Source: Ischnura elegans (taxonomy: Eukaryota; Arthropoda; Insecta; Odonata; Coenagrionidae). Taken from it: a DNA stretch of 64,000 nucleotides. The position numbers and the translations under genes are program-made. The stretch covers positions 54,410,968 through 54,474,967 of the forward strand of contig NC_060257.1 of NCBI RefSeq assembly GCF_921293095.1. Direction: 5' to 3'. Shown here piece by piece: positions 24,001 to 39,000 of the stretch. The notes under the pieces were generated by a model. The model was not told the DNA's origin, ran no database searches, and saw only the letters and a program-made list of their open reading frames with translations. The first letter of the stretch is position 1. Each line of letters begins with the position of its first letter.

Positions 24001-27000
24001 AGGGTCCTCTGAAGCTTCTGAATGTGGGAGTGCAAGAAAGAGTGATCCTCTGAAGCAGAGCTCAGCCGAATTGAGAAAACCTCCTTGATTGCACTCGAGT
24101 TCTGAAAGATATAAATCATAAATATGAGATCAAGGGAATGGGTAAAGATTAAAAAGACAGTCTCTTGGGCCAAATAAAGAACTAAATTAGCGAAAAGGAA
24201 GTTGCTTTGATAGTTAAGTTTTTACTTCCAAGTAAAATTCTTTGCAAACTCCCAAATTCTGGCTTCAACTTTCATTTGCATGCATATAATAGGTAGGTAT
24301 TTAAAGAAAGCAACCAACAGCTTGTCATTTTCATCATACAAACAGGCTGGTAAGGATGGGTGGAGAAAAAGACTAGCATCAGCTTAAGCCTGCTCTTAAC
24401 AAAAGGCGTCAAGTTGAACATGGTTTAAGATCCCATCCAACATAAACTGTTGTACTTGAAGGGCTCTCCACAAAGCACTCGAGCAGGGACAGAGTACAGG
24501 GTCTATGAAAACTATCCACCACTACCAGGAGTTGAACCTGGGCACATAGAGTAGGAAGTCAACACTATAGCCACCACACCAACCCAATTCCCCTAATTTA
24601 TCTATTAGGATGGATAAATTCACAACTGCTTCCTTCAATGATATCTCCATGGTCAAAATAGCTCATGAAAATAAAAAATCGTGAATTTATCCCTCAATGG
24701 ATCTTCAATATACACTGATGATGGAAAAAAATCCCAGCTTATTAACACGGGGGATCTGGTTTTGACTCCCAGCAATGGCAACAAAAATTATGACCTCAAA
24801 TCCTGTCCATAATTGTGTTCATTGTACGTATGTTGCATGAGTTGCTAAGCAAAACCCATTAGCACCCAAGTACTTTAATCAAAGGTTGGTTTGGATAGGT
24901 GATAAAAGAGCTCAACCTGGACTAAGCCACAGGTATATCATGCTGAGTAAAAGGTCTACTACAGTGCAACCTCGATAAAACGAGACCCCATGGTGCTCCA
25001 ATAAACACTCGCTATAGCGAATTGTTGCTTTACCAGAGGTGGAGCAAATAATAGCCAATATACCTGTTGGGAACAGTTACGCAGGAACAGGAGTGGTGCG
25101 GTGACAGATAAATTTATATCCGATAAACGTAAGCATAAATCCAGACGAAAGGCGATGTTTTTTTGCATCACTAAATTTCCTTACTCAAGCAACGACTACC
25201 TATTCAAACAATTTATAAGTGCCGCACTGAATAAAAATCATGCAAAGCATTGTTTTTTGGCCATGGCGTCTGCCATCAAATGCTTTCTATTCACACAACT
25301 CACGGACGTGCGGGTATGCTGCCGTCTGCTTTCTGCCGCCCGAGGAACAAAAGAAGATCAAGCATTCGCGAATGTTAATGCCACAATATTTTCACCAAAA
25401 TGAACTACTTATTTATGTCAAACGACAGTTTACTACATGAATTTGAGACTGAGCACTCCATGTTAACTTCATTTCTAACTGATCGCAAGACATTACAGAG
25501 ATAAGGGACTCTTGGTGAACGTTTTCCGGCGATCTCTCCAGCGAAACTCTCGCTATGGTGAGTGCCAACACCAAAAGGGCCTCGTAAGAACGAATTTTTT
25601 TACATGCTTATTATAGGGTCAATTGACGGTGCATTGGCTATCTCTCGTAATGGCGGGGGTCTCGCAATAGCCCCTACTCGCTTTGACGAGGTTCCACTGC
25701 ATTTCTTTCCCACTGTTACCTCATGCCTTGAGGAAAACGAAACATAAAGCAATGGAAATATATTTAGGAGGAACAAAATAAACACATACCAGGATCTTCT
25801 GCTGGGATATCCATTCAGATATGGAAGACACTCGACTTTGTCTCCTTTGATTAGCCAATGACTCCATTGTAACAGCCTGTGCCTGAGACTCAAGCGTTTT
25901 CACTCGTTCATCTTTATCGGCAAGTTGTAGCATCAAGCAGTTGTTCCTCTCTTCAAGAACCGCAAGTCCTTTCTCTTTTTCCGTTAGCATGGACATTAAG
26001 GACTGGAATGACAAATCAGGAATAAATAGTGGTTGGAAAGGCTGCTACACATATGGATACCATGAAGTAAATGTTTATTTAAGATGGTGCATCATTCCCC
26101 ATCAAATAGTAATATTTTGTCTTTTATGGTGACATGTCATTCATCTGAAAATGATGCTGTCATCTTGAATTTTTCAGGTATATAGAAAAAAAAACTTTGT
26201 GAAAATATTCAGATATTAAAAAATTACATTTAAGAAAATATCAAGGTAAAATTATCAAATTTGTGACAGAGGAAAAAATAAATAAAGGGTCTACTTTATA
26301 AACCCAGAAAATTTAGAGGAAATAGCATAATTGATAAACCAGTCACAAGAAAAGACCAATCAAGCAAGAGGGATACATGCATACTCTCGACATATGATTT
26401 GCATATACATATTGAATGAAGGAACTTTAGTAATTTCCACTAGCTTCATTTGAAGCCACGCAATGCTTCACCACTTTCACACACAATCATCTCCACTGGG
26501 GCATAGCAGGAATATATAGACGAAGGAATTGAAGGACTAAGATATTCCCTATTCTCTTAGATTCCTTCACCTATATATTCCCGGCCATACCCCAGTGCAT
26601 TTCACAAGAAGCATATGCCTCAGAGAGGTGAAACATGATGTGTGACTAAAAAAAAGAAACTACAAAAAAGAACAAAGTTCTTTCATTTCACAGGGAGCAT
26701 TTAAGAGGGTCATTGAGCATTTCCACCAACTAAGACCTGAATCCATCAATCAAAATTTATCCCAATTAAATCATTTCCGCAGTGGATGAAGTTGACTTCA
26801 GAACCAATTAATTAATCATGGACCACAAAATATACCTGCTGTTTCAAATTGAATAGGAGGGTTTTATCGCTTTCTCATTTTTTATGCACTAAAATTTTGC
26901 ATTTTACAATTTGCAAATTTAAGTGCATAGATATGATGACATACCTCAACTTTCTTGTTGAATTCCTCAGCGATCGCATTTTTCTCTTCAGTCACACGCT

Positions 27001-30000
27001 TCAATTTCTGTGATTTATCATCCAGCTCTGCCCACAATCGCTGCAAAGACAAAAAAACGATATCCAGTTAGCAGAATTTCAAAGTAGTAAATATACCCTG
27101 CAATTGGTGATGAAAATCATGATAGGATAGAGCATTTGAATCAACCACTGTCACAAATTATTAATATGGATTAATGGAAGATATATTAACTTAAAATGTG
27201 TGCTACACAAAAAAATCACTATTCATATATGATTTGTAAGTGACCATTTACTAAATAATGAAAATCACAAGTACAGTACTTTCATACCATTCACTAAATA
27301 TTATGCTCTCACTGCATGCATTAATTCTACAAACAGTATCACGATCTTTAAGCCCATTTGATTCAATTATGACAAATTTCAAGCAGACACCATACACTAT
27401 GCCAAATTATCATAATGAATTGGTGGTATAATGGCTAGCACCTAAGGCTGCCAACCACAAACCAAAATCTATTATCCTAACTCCACCCAGCTATGAATAA
27501 CTTCCTAAACTCATACACATTTCCATTATGTCCCCTGAATGCACAATGCATGACTCATTAAAGAGGTGGTACCATAAATACTACTACCTTTGTCATGAAA
27601 ATCATTTATAAATGCGGGTTTGAATGTCATGTTATCCTTTGATGACTCAGTAAAACATGAATGCTCCTTTGAAGTATAATTTCTCAATGTCTCTTCAAAA
27701 TTTTTTAAATATCTACATATTTCTTTGTGTGTAAAATTAACTTCACTTCCAACTGCTTAACAACTACTGTGTTTTCTTGACTCCAATGCCACAAAGCATT
27801 ATTTTTGAGCATTTATTTTTTTCAGTTAAATCACTTATATAATTATCCATTCTTAAAAAAAAGGCATTAAAGTCCAAAAGCAATCACTATCAAAGATGTC
27901 TGCCAGAGACAGCAATTAGTAAAATTTCTAGCACCAGTTGTGAACCTGAGGGAATTAAGGCCCGTTTCTGAAAACACCTAACTCCAAGTTTCCATTTTTT
28001 CAAGTAGACTTGAAAATTGAGGACTGCAATCTAACATGAAACTTTCTAGCCAGGTACCTCTAACGGAAGAGACATCATTCAGTCATCGCCATATTAAAAG
28101 ATGAGCATCAAAATGCATTAAGTACCCACTTAAAAAACGGATATTCGAACCTATTTTGATAACCTCAATGCAATTAACAGTAGACATTGAGAACCACATC
28201 TTTTGTAATCACAAGATTACAATATCTTTTGGATGATCTCTGACAACTATCCACTCTGAATTTTGATGCTCTTTTTTTACCTTGGCGATGACCAATTGAT
28301 ACCTCTCCTCCTTCCTTTAAATTGCTTCCTCTCCTCTTTTGATTCAAAAACAACATAGCATGGAAGTAATGTTACGAATGTAGGGAACATAACGGAAATC
28401 AGCTTAGTCCCCAATTTTTATTACTCTGGATAAAGACAGAATTATAAAAATAAAGAGACTGGTATTTTCCAATTTCTCTGTCATCTACTTCTTGAGTCAA
28501 ACAGGGCACATAATCAATTGCCTAAATCCTTTTGCAGATTAGTTGCTGACATCATGAGGTTCTGGTAGGCATGATATCATGAGGTGACCAACAACTAAGG
28601 TCATTTGTGGCATGAGGGACGAGTAGGGAAGGAAGAGTGTAGAGAAACCTGACATCAGCAATAGCCTGCTCTGAACACGTTGCGTACGGATGGCGAGAAT
28701 TCTCGTCATTTTTTTCCCGAACGTTCCGGACGGATGACGAAGATTCTCGTCATTTAGGCACGTCAACCTAAACAATTTTAAAGCATACAATACGTATTCG
28801 TTAGAACGTTTTAGTTGTTGTTCGTTATTCATAATGAATTGATGCATTATAATGTTTGATTGGGTAAAGTTATTTTCTAAACATTAGCTTTTTAACCATG
28901 TTTAAACCAAAGGCAATACACCCTAATAGGCACATATTTCCAATCTCAACTCCTCCACCCAGAATTCCTAGGAATTTAAATACCCTGGTACGCAACGTGT
29001 TAAGACTAATGTCAAAATTTTCAAAGTTAAAACATGCAAAATTCGAAAAATTCATCGAAAAAATCCCCTGGTCGCATCTACCCTAAGTAGATTGAATAAA
29101 GAAATTGTCTTTCTAATAAGCCATTGTAATACTTATATTTGTAAATCTATTGAATGTTTTTCTTAATTTATTATAATAAGTCAAAAATTATTAAAATCAG
29201 TACAGCTGCTCTAAATTTACAAATGGTGTAACTTAACTGTTCATTGCTTATCAGGTGTTTCAAAGTTCATTGGGTAAAGTCATATTCTAAACATTAGCTT
29301 TTCAACCATGTTTAAACCATAGGCATTACGCCCTAATAGGCACATATTTCCAATCTCAACACCCAGAATTTAAATACCCCGGTATGCAACGTGTTAACAA
29401 AAGGTGCCAAGGGGACCACAGCTTATCATCCCATTCTATGGGCAGAGTGGTGTACTTTCCATACTTAATTGGGGACCAAGCTGATTTTCATCATATTCTT
29501 TGCATTTGTCAAATTTCATACATTGGTGTTTTATGAATTACAAGAGGTGCCGAAGCAGTTAGGTGGAAGGATGGAGAGAAATCACATGGCCTACGCCAAG
29601 TAAAAAAAGAGCATCAAACAGCAGACCTTAACAGATATTTACTGCAGATAATGCCGATATTAAATGTGAGAGATTATCCAAAAGATATTGTGTTCTTGTG
29701 GTTACAAAAGATGTGGTCATCAACAACTACTGCTAATTACATGGAGTTTATTAGAATTGATACAAATATCCGTTGGTTAAGTGGGTACTTAATACATTTT
29801 GATGCTCTCTTTTTTAATGTGGTTGTGGTTCTTAGAGTACATCGTACATCACCACTTCTCAGCAACTCTTCCCGTCCTCAATTTGGCTTCACATGACTTG
29901 TTTTTGCTTACACTCTTGTGAAAAATTCCTTCCCATAGTAAGTGGTTCCATCTGAACAAGTTCATTAAATCAGAACTCTGATGATGTTGGAAATTCATGT

Positions 30001-33000
30001 AAATCAAGTGCCCACTTTTTCAATTTTTTTAAAGTTCGAACTTTGAAAAAATATGTAGCTGAATGAGGCTTTCATTAAGGAGAAACTTTCCCTTCCATCT
30101 ACTGAATTTGTTTTGTTTATACATATGATGCGAATTTGAATCTTTCTGAACGAACTATGACTTCTACATATATTTTGACCATCATATGATCAAGAGCCCA
30201 AGAAAACATATATTTTACAAAGGGATTGTGAAAATAATTACATATTTTGGTGAATTGATTTTCCAGTATTACAAGAAAGTAACCAAGTCTTTGTAAGAAT
30301 GACAGAAGCGGTTTTGAAGTGATTTAACCTCACCAGCACTCCCCTCACTTTTAAAAAGAAATTATTTTTGTAATACTCTTGCCCTAAAACTTAATCAATC
30401 ATACTCTAGCCATGGAATAATAACATATCAAGTCAGGCTAGAATAGTGTATTAAGGACAGAGTAGCACAAATTAAAATGTTGGAAGGACATTTTATTCGT
30501 ACTATATTTTATTTTATTAAAATTTCTTAGTGAGATGCATTAATATTTAATAATTTGGGACTTCAAGTTTTTCTCACTCTTTCACAAAGTATGTGGCGCA
30601 AACCACTTTGTTTTATCATACAATTCCTTATAATTTGCCCTAATAAACTAACTTCAAATTATGGCTCAATGCCCGTTCACAAGCTCCATTTTCATTTTTC
30701 TTAAATATAAATGATTTTTGCATATAGCAGGCAACAAAACTTCTTAATCTACATTTTGAAATATTGAAGTACAATGAGACCAATGATTACTCAAAGTAAA
30801 TATTCCTACAGGAAAGGTGAGGCTTCAAATAAAATTGCTGATAATGAAGTGTTCCAGTTCCTAAATGAATTAAGTGTAATATTCACATTCCCTAGCACGA
30901 GATGTAACACAGTTCTGAGTAAGATGTTAACAACAGTTTATATTAATATTTACAGATAGATGAAATAGCTGATTGGCCATTTCAGATGTGAGACACATTT
31001 ATATAGTGTTTGGTTGAAAAAAGCAGCTTTTCAGTAATACTGATATAACTGAAAAAACACACATGCATCAGATTTTAAAAACACCTGTCACTACAAAATG
31101 GTGCCCAACATCAGTCCACTCATATTTTTACAAACATAACTCACAATTTTTCACAAACAAGCACTTACATAGAAATTTCTTCAAATACTGCTCCAACATA
31201 CACAGTTCATTTGTACAATTTCCTAACTTTTTATCTTTGAGCGTGTAGCTGCACTGAAGATAACCACAGAACAATTACATTACTCGCTTCCAGAAAGAGA
31301 AATGAACCTCTCTACTGCGAGAGACTACACAAAGGGGAGATAATTAGATCCACAAAAATAAAAATTTCAAATGTGTTTATTCAATATTAAGGTAACAAAA
31401 ATATAACATTCACTCAACACATGCATGATAAAACAATAAAAATATAAGTTATACTAAATCAGCTGCTGCAGAATAAATAAATATGCTGTCATGCTCCCAA
31501 ATAATCCATGAATACAAGTCAGTATTTCATGCAATAAAAAACACCACACAAAGCAGCATTCTTTTAAGGATAAGTATCAAATGCAGGTTAACATATAAGC
31601 AATAGGCATAATGCAATAAATTACAAACATAATAGGCACGTTGTGTGCCCATAATTACTTAAAATCACTGGTATCATGCAATAGCTAAATATGCATACGG
31701 TTTTACAATAAATGTGATAAAAACAAATAAAGGAAGCACCATTAGCCAAAGCACCATATGTTTCAATTAATACTTTTATTTTTAAATGGACGGACCTCAT
31801 TCAGTAATAAAAATTAAAATGTATGACATCACAAAAAAATTATCTCACAGCCAAATGTTGAACACAGCAAAATTTTTCACTACTTCACCCTCAGGATAAA
31901 ATCAAGCAGTTTTCAGAATGTTAGAAGACTAGTAATTATGTTAATCATGGAAGTAAAATATTTACTATCATATAATTTCATTTGACTAAAATTTCAAAGT
32001 ATGTAATTTGTGATAAACATTGAGAATAAAACCAATGTCTTACAACCTGAGCTCACTGTTATGAGTTGCTCTAGAATAAATATGTCCAAGGCTGTATCAA
32101 CAACTATTCAGGATATAATAAATCCAACTAGACACAACTTAATAACCATACTTTAAAAATTTGACAACATGCACTAATTCACAGGAGATGAGGCTGGAAA
32201 TATCATCAAACCAATTATTTTAATCTCTTAGCTTTCCGAGTTGAATCTGGTCGTACACGTGGTGAACTCTTGGTCTGAAACAAAATTACATTTTATTTTT
32301 CCCACTGCTTAGCGCTAACACAAATTAAAACCTTGCGCCCTTTGACATACTTCCTTACCTTTTATTAAAACTTTAAAATTTATTCTTTATCACTAGAGGA
32401 ATCAAAGTACAGTGGCAGAAAAATCAATGCAAAGCTCATTGGCATCGAAAAGCGGCTAGTTCAGGAACTACTTGAAGACATCAATCTTCCAAAATTTTCT
32501 CCTCGTAATTCTCTCATAAAACTGGAAATTTTGAAAACTATATGCCCCTTATCAAGGGAAATATTCATATCCATCGCATTATGACCAAGCACAAAAGATC
32601 CAACTACGAATTATTTCCCATATTCTCCGAAGTACAGTCCGCAACCATCTCACTTAGATTGGATTTTACACTCATCTGTGAACACAGCCAACATATTGGG
32701 AATTGAAACTGCCTAATGGCTCAATATTTCTGGTGGTGTAGTGGGTAAGGTATCAACAAGGTGCAACAAACTAGAGGTTCCACGGATAAAGTTTCAGTGA
32801 TGGATGATTTGATGCTGCACACACACTGTGGAGATTTTTCTGATCTTAAAACTTTGGCAAACCTAGCATGAGGTCTAGAGGATGTTGCATGGCTACTGAA
32901 TTCTTACACAAATATATTTGTTGAAATTCAATTCCTACCTTGCATAACCATTAGGGCAGTTGACTGTGGAGTGAGTTTTGACTATCATTCTGTCGTTGTC

Positions 33001-36000
33001 TAGTCCCACATCAGCACCCCTAAGTACCTATTAGCTACATGTGCAATGAAACATGGCCAATGCTTCCTCTCCTGTTTCAAGGGAAAACTCCTTAAAGTTC
33101 AAAATTCACTAACTCTTGATTAACTTTGTGGTATTCCATTACAAGTTTTCCTGGATATCATACAATTATTTAAACCACTTCTTTCTAACAGAGCGTGACC
33201 CGGGTTTCAATGAAATTAATTTAATTTGTGCCTGAAGATGATGATAATTCATTGAAACCCACGTCGTGCACTGTAAAAAAGAAGTGGTATAAGTGATTGT
33301 GTGATATCCAGAAAAACTCCTTAGAGTTCCTCAAAGCAGAGTGAAAGTACATTTTTGAGCCACCTAAAAACCTCAGAGAAATTGGTTGTCTGTTTTCAAT
33401 TCAGTATTGCAATTCCCTGCTCAATATTCTACTTCCTGTAATAGTTTTACGGAGATCACATTGGAATAACTTAATGCACTGCAATAGTAAATAAACACGA
33501 ATCCGAATCGATTTACATTACAGAAAATTTTGATGCCCACTTTAAGCTTCAATAATTTCTTTCATGTGGATGTCCGAAGCAAGTGATCAATTTGGTCATT
33601 GACCGATTGCTCATGCTGATACAAGAGGGGTAAATAGACGTTTGTGAACTTCATAAGCCCCATTCTAGGTGATGCTTGTGCAAAGCATTCTTTAGAGAAT
33701 ATGGGGAAGAATTACAGTATAAGGGGCACATACTTTTTAAAATTCCCAGTTGTCTGAAAGCATTACATGGAAAAAATTTTGGAAGACAGACATCTCAAAG
33801 TAGTTCCTGAACTGGCCGCTGTCAGACGTCAATGAGCTTTGCATAAATTTTTGCCACCACTGCACAATGTTTACTTCCAACAGAACCATATCACTAAGCC
33901 ACATATCACTGGTACACACCTCAGTTTCTTCATCTGCCATATCTTTAACCTCATCAAGACCCGCCGAGAAGCCCAGATTGATACCATGCTCCCTTCCAGC
34001 ATCCACGCCGTTGGCTTTTTCCCACTTGGCTTTGTTGACCTGGTCATGGGCAACGGTGAGTTCACACAAGAGGTCACGTATTTTCTTCTCTTTCCTACGA
34101 AGTTCCTGCTTACACTTTTCAACCTGAGGAACAAGAAGTTTGTGAAATTAATATTTATAGACACGATTAAAGTAAATGTAATTGGGCTTGTGTAATATTT
34201 CAAGACCTTCAGCACGAAATATACATGAGAAAAATTTCCCTGGTCTGGGAATCGAACCACAGACCTTTGGCTTTCTTGGCCACTGTGCAGACTATCCAGG
34301 TTCTTTGATTCCCAAGACAACTTTACCATGGGCTTTAGAAAACTGCAATGGGAATCAAATAACCTGGATAGCATAGTGGTATGCGCAGTGGCCCAAAAAA
34401 CCTAAGGTCTGTGGTTCGATTCCAGATTCCAAGGAAATTTTTTTAATAGCAATTCCTGAATACAAACTGGGTTTAATTACAGTTACTTTAAAAAATTTGT
34501 ATTTAGTAACGAGTACCAGTTAAAATTTATAAAAGTAGCTAGTTACTGTTACAAGCAGCTCTCCAGTTAACTCTCGAACGACGAAACTCATTATGGGCCG
34601 ATTTTAAAGGAAGTGTGTCTCAGAGGTCCCAAAACGGACCGCAAGGCCATAAACGAAAACATTAGATGGTCCCTTTTGGGACCGCAAGGACGATAAAGGT
34701 TAAGAATAATGGTGATCAACTAGTTAATTAGAGTGATATCATTAATCCAATCACTGATGAGATTACTTGATACGTATTGATTTACTCAGTTTTCATAATG
34801 CCCTAATGAAAATGAAACTCTTGATGAAGAGTCAGAACCAAAAACCAATGCTGCGAACCACATCGAAACTGACTAAGCAGTCAAACCAATCTATCCTTAG
34901 TTTTTAGCACTGCTTCTTCGAGGGATTCATGTTTGTTCCTGGGATGCCTCCCAAATTATCCCTCTTGAAATGCAAGGTAGTTGCACTTATCCAAAATAAT
35001 TTTATGCACACTGAAGTTTTGCACCAGATGATGGCTTTGTGATTCAAAATGCATTTTAAGCACTATATTACTGCAGAAAAGTGCAACTACCTTTCATTTC
35101 AAAACGTCAAACTTCCATTACATCACAACTGAATCAATTAAATTTATATTATGTACCTCTCTTTCAAATTCCTTGGAGCGCAACGTGACAGCCTGCAACA
35201 CCCGTTTCACCTTCTCTTCATCCGCAGCTTTACTCTTAACCAACTCCAGCTTCTGCTGCACCTCTTTCATAGCCTTTTCTTTCTCTTCCTTGGCCTCCTT
35301 AGCCTTCCTCTTCCATTTCTCAATCTCTTCCTGCAGTCTGACAGCTGCCTCATCGTTTTTAGCCTCCTTAGCGGCCTTCTTCCATTTTTCCACCTCTTCC
35401 TGCAACCTGGAAATGGTTTCCTCATCGATTTCAAGGGTCCTCCCTGGAAGAGGAGCTGTGCCTGGTCTTTTCAAGGGATTCGATCCGCCACTCGGAGGAG
35501 ATTCAGGTACGCTGCGGTTGTGGTTCCTGAAGGTGGTCGGTCTCCTCTTCATAACATTCTTTTCAAACTGGAGCATTTGCTTTTGTGTAGGGGGCATTCC
35601 ATCAAATTTCATCTTCTTCTTGCGAATATTGAAGGAGAAGAAAAGTAACAAAATCAGAAAAGTAGTTCAGGCAAATTTATCGTGGCTTTTAAAAAAGAGA
35701 TGTTGTTGTCACCAATCCTCACTGTACCATAGGCAACAAGAATGTGATTTTAAAAAGCCACATACTCTCATTTGATTGGTACTTTATCAAAATAAATCAC
35801 TATTTAAAACTTACACTACCAATTTGAAATTTTCAAGGTATATAGAGTAGACCCTTTCCAACTTATGCTTGTATCTCAAAATCAAAAATTTCATCTCAGA
35901 ATTTTCTCAGTTGTAAATGAATTAAATAAAATTTTTGTGTTGTCCAATTTTTAATGTGAATATTCACAAACTTTTTTGAGTTGTACCAGTATTAATTAAT

Positions 36001-39000
36001 AAAAATAAATAAAGTGGTGGTAGAATTTAATTGACCTGAAGATGACCTACAGGCAATTTTCCAGAAATATTTTAATATTACTTCCACTATCAGTTTCAAT
36101 ATATTTTGCATGATTTTTAGGTCCCCTGGTGATAATATAAAATGTATTAAATACAAGTCATGAAAGATATGTTAAATTATTTTTAGAAAATAACCAGTAA
36201 TTTTTAATTTACTACATAATACGTTAAAATCCCACCTGATTAAACCTAAAACAACTCTATACTGATGATGATGCTATGCGTGGAAACTAGTGATGGGTCG
36301 GTTCGATTCCTCGATTCTCGGCCAAGAACCGGAATCGAAAATGAGTACTTGCCATGGTGAAAAATCGATTCCGATTCCAGTAGTACTTGAAAGCACAAAT
36401 TTATAAACGACCGCGTTTCCAAAAGTCATTTGAATTTTCGCGCCACGTAATCGTAATAAAAAAAACACATCTTGTGCGAGTACTCGAGCGTTTCGAGTAG
36501 CATTACGAACGTCGATCGAGTCGAGTAGTTAAGGTTACAGAGCTTTCGAGGCTAGTAGGTCCAGCAATCTGTCGACAGGAAACGCTATCGTGAAACTCAT
36601 GTAATAATACAGTTTTTAAAGCCGATAAGTCATTCTAATGCCTTGGCCTGGTAGTTTCAGTTTGCCAAATACACTATAGTTGTCGGCGTGGGTGCCGAAT
36701 ACCTTTACGGCGGCCGATCGTCTTCCGACCCGGCGCACACTGGTCCAAAATCGGAAAAAGCTGGAATAGAGTCCAAAATGACCTTTTTGGGGATAGAGAC
36801 TTGAAAATTGGCGTCAATACTCATAAATCATTACCAGATATAGATTTATATGCCATTTTACATAAATACGACCCTTTAGTGAGATACAGTGGCCCATACA
36901 TGACCAATGTTTCAATGCCACGCGAGATATCATTTTTCCTCAAAAAATCTTTGAATTTATCCAGGTGGTGTTGCGTTGGTATAAGTTTAATGGAATAAAA
37001 AACGCAATATTCCTTTGCCCTGGTACTTTGCCTCTACTTTCGATGACTTTTGAAGATTTTGGTTCTCATCTGCCTGGTTTTACAACGCAAAATGGCCGAC
37101 CCGTTTTTCCCGTGAAATTTGACATAAATTAGACATTATCTTCCGTTTACGAAAAATGTAACTCGGAAAATTTGAACCACAATATAAAGTAGAAATTTTT
37201 AAAGAGTACTAAGTAGAAATCTTGGAAAAAAAGTTTGCGACAAAAGAAATAAGAGCGATTTTTCAATCGTGCGTCAAGGCTGAGCTACATGCTACAGGAA
37301 CTCTAAGGCTCGATAACTGAGGCCGATTTTTCAAGTTTTTTAAAACTTTTCTTTAAAATCGTCATTTAAAGCATGGATAATCGTCTTCATTGACTTAAAA
37401 TACTAAACCGAGGATGTTAAAAAGGATTATGTATAGATCGACTTGACCGTTTAGCACATTACTCGAGTGAAAAAAAATAGTAAAAAATAAAAGGATTGGA
37501 TATTTTTCGGAACCATCCCGCTCATAAGAAATATTTCTCGGGTATTGAAGTAAAGAGAAGAGATAAACTCGGCATGCTTAAGAGAGAGAAAAATGAACTG
37601 TTTCCGTGAAAGGTAACAACCGATACCCTTATTCCCTTTCCATCTTCGCCGAGATGAGTCGCGTGGAAAGGGGAGTTTTCACATCACAAGGCTCTTTTAG
37701 CCTTTTTTATAACTGCATCCGTCCGATGTGATAATCATTTGTTGTGTTCAGTTTCTTTCTTGAACTTAAAAAAACAAGAGTTTTTAAAGTTGATTAAATG
37801 ATGTGAGAAGTATAGAATTTTTTTTGGCTCTACAAAACTAAAGTTTAGTTCTATAGTTCGTTCGCTTCGTACACTTGAATTCCATGAAGATTCAAGATCC
37901 ATTAAAATCGTTGATACAATTTTCAATAAAAATTCCTATGTTTCCAAAATCTTGCAATTTTGGTAGGAAAGTACTTGCCCAGTCACACAAGTGTGTACCA
38001 AAAGGCAATTTTCTGCAGGCAGTAATACTGTAACATGGAGGCGTCAAAACCTGCTGGCTGAGCATGTAGAATAATTGGTTTTTCTGCTTGAGAATTTGAA
38101 AGGGCCAAATATTACATGATTCATATACGTAGTATGTAATCTTTATTATAGCTGTGAAAATGACTGTACTCAGGGCTCTCCCTTGTAGTTAGGATACATA
38201 TATATGGTCGACGTATTACTTGGGGTCAATTAATTTCAATTGTGCCAATGGAACTATTGAAGAGACATTAATTTTCATTCACCGCTTACTTCTGACAATA
38301 ACCATCAACGATCCTCATTATATTTTCCTTCTTACATTACTAGGCTAGACATCATCATAGAAAATTAGAGTAGAATATATTGTAGTATGCATTGCTGTAT
38401 TGCCTGGTTCAGAAATTATCATACTCGACTCAATACTCGCGAGTAATTTTCAACTCGACTCGGGATCAAAAAGTGCTACTTGCACATCCCTATTATATTT
38501 CGAAGGAGCAAATTCAGACTAGGGAGCCTGTGACAGGTATATGGTCAAGATACAGTGATACATTTGGAAAAGTACCCAAAGTCACCATAGCAAACACTGT
38601 TGAAGCTGAAGTGGAAGCGTAGTTATCAGAGATGAATGCACCACCAAATTCCTTCCTTGGGTAATACTGGGAGACTTTATTATCTCCTATCCAAGGTTGA
38701 AAGTATTAGCGAAGAGGTTTCTTGCCATACCGCCATCCACTGTGTTCAGTGAAAGACTTTTTAGTTCGGCAGGAAAAATATGTGATGTAAAACGAAACAG
38801 GCTTTATCCTGACAGAGTGAAGATGCTTTGCTTTCTGAGCAAAAAATGTAAAGTCTGTAAAAGGAGACTTAATTTGTGAGACATTATTGATAATGCTAAG
38901 ATATTTTCATTAAAGATAGATATAAAAGGAGATACTTTTATTTTAAATTTAAACATGAGTGCTAATATTCTAAAGTAATACCTATGAGGTAACACTTTTC

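Noticed and set aside
32731..32800. tRNA-like GGTGGTGTAGTGGGTAAGG with GAGGTTCCACGG
   Set aside because: Only weak A/B-box resemblance and no relative in the window. Too decayed to call a SINE.
35151..35775. Long plus-strand open frames of 165 and 200 codons
   Set aside because: They are antisense shadows of the cnn coiled-coil exon at 35157-35618.
37686..37712. AAGGCTCTTTTAGCCTT hairpin followed by T-run, resembling a histone-mRNA stem-loop or bacterial terminator
   Set aside because: It lies inside the hAT element with no histone frame nearby, and the loop and flanks do not match the histone 3' consensus.
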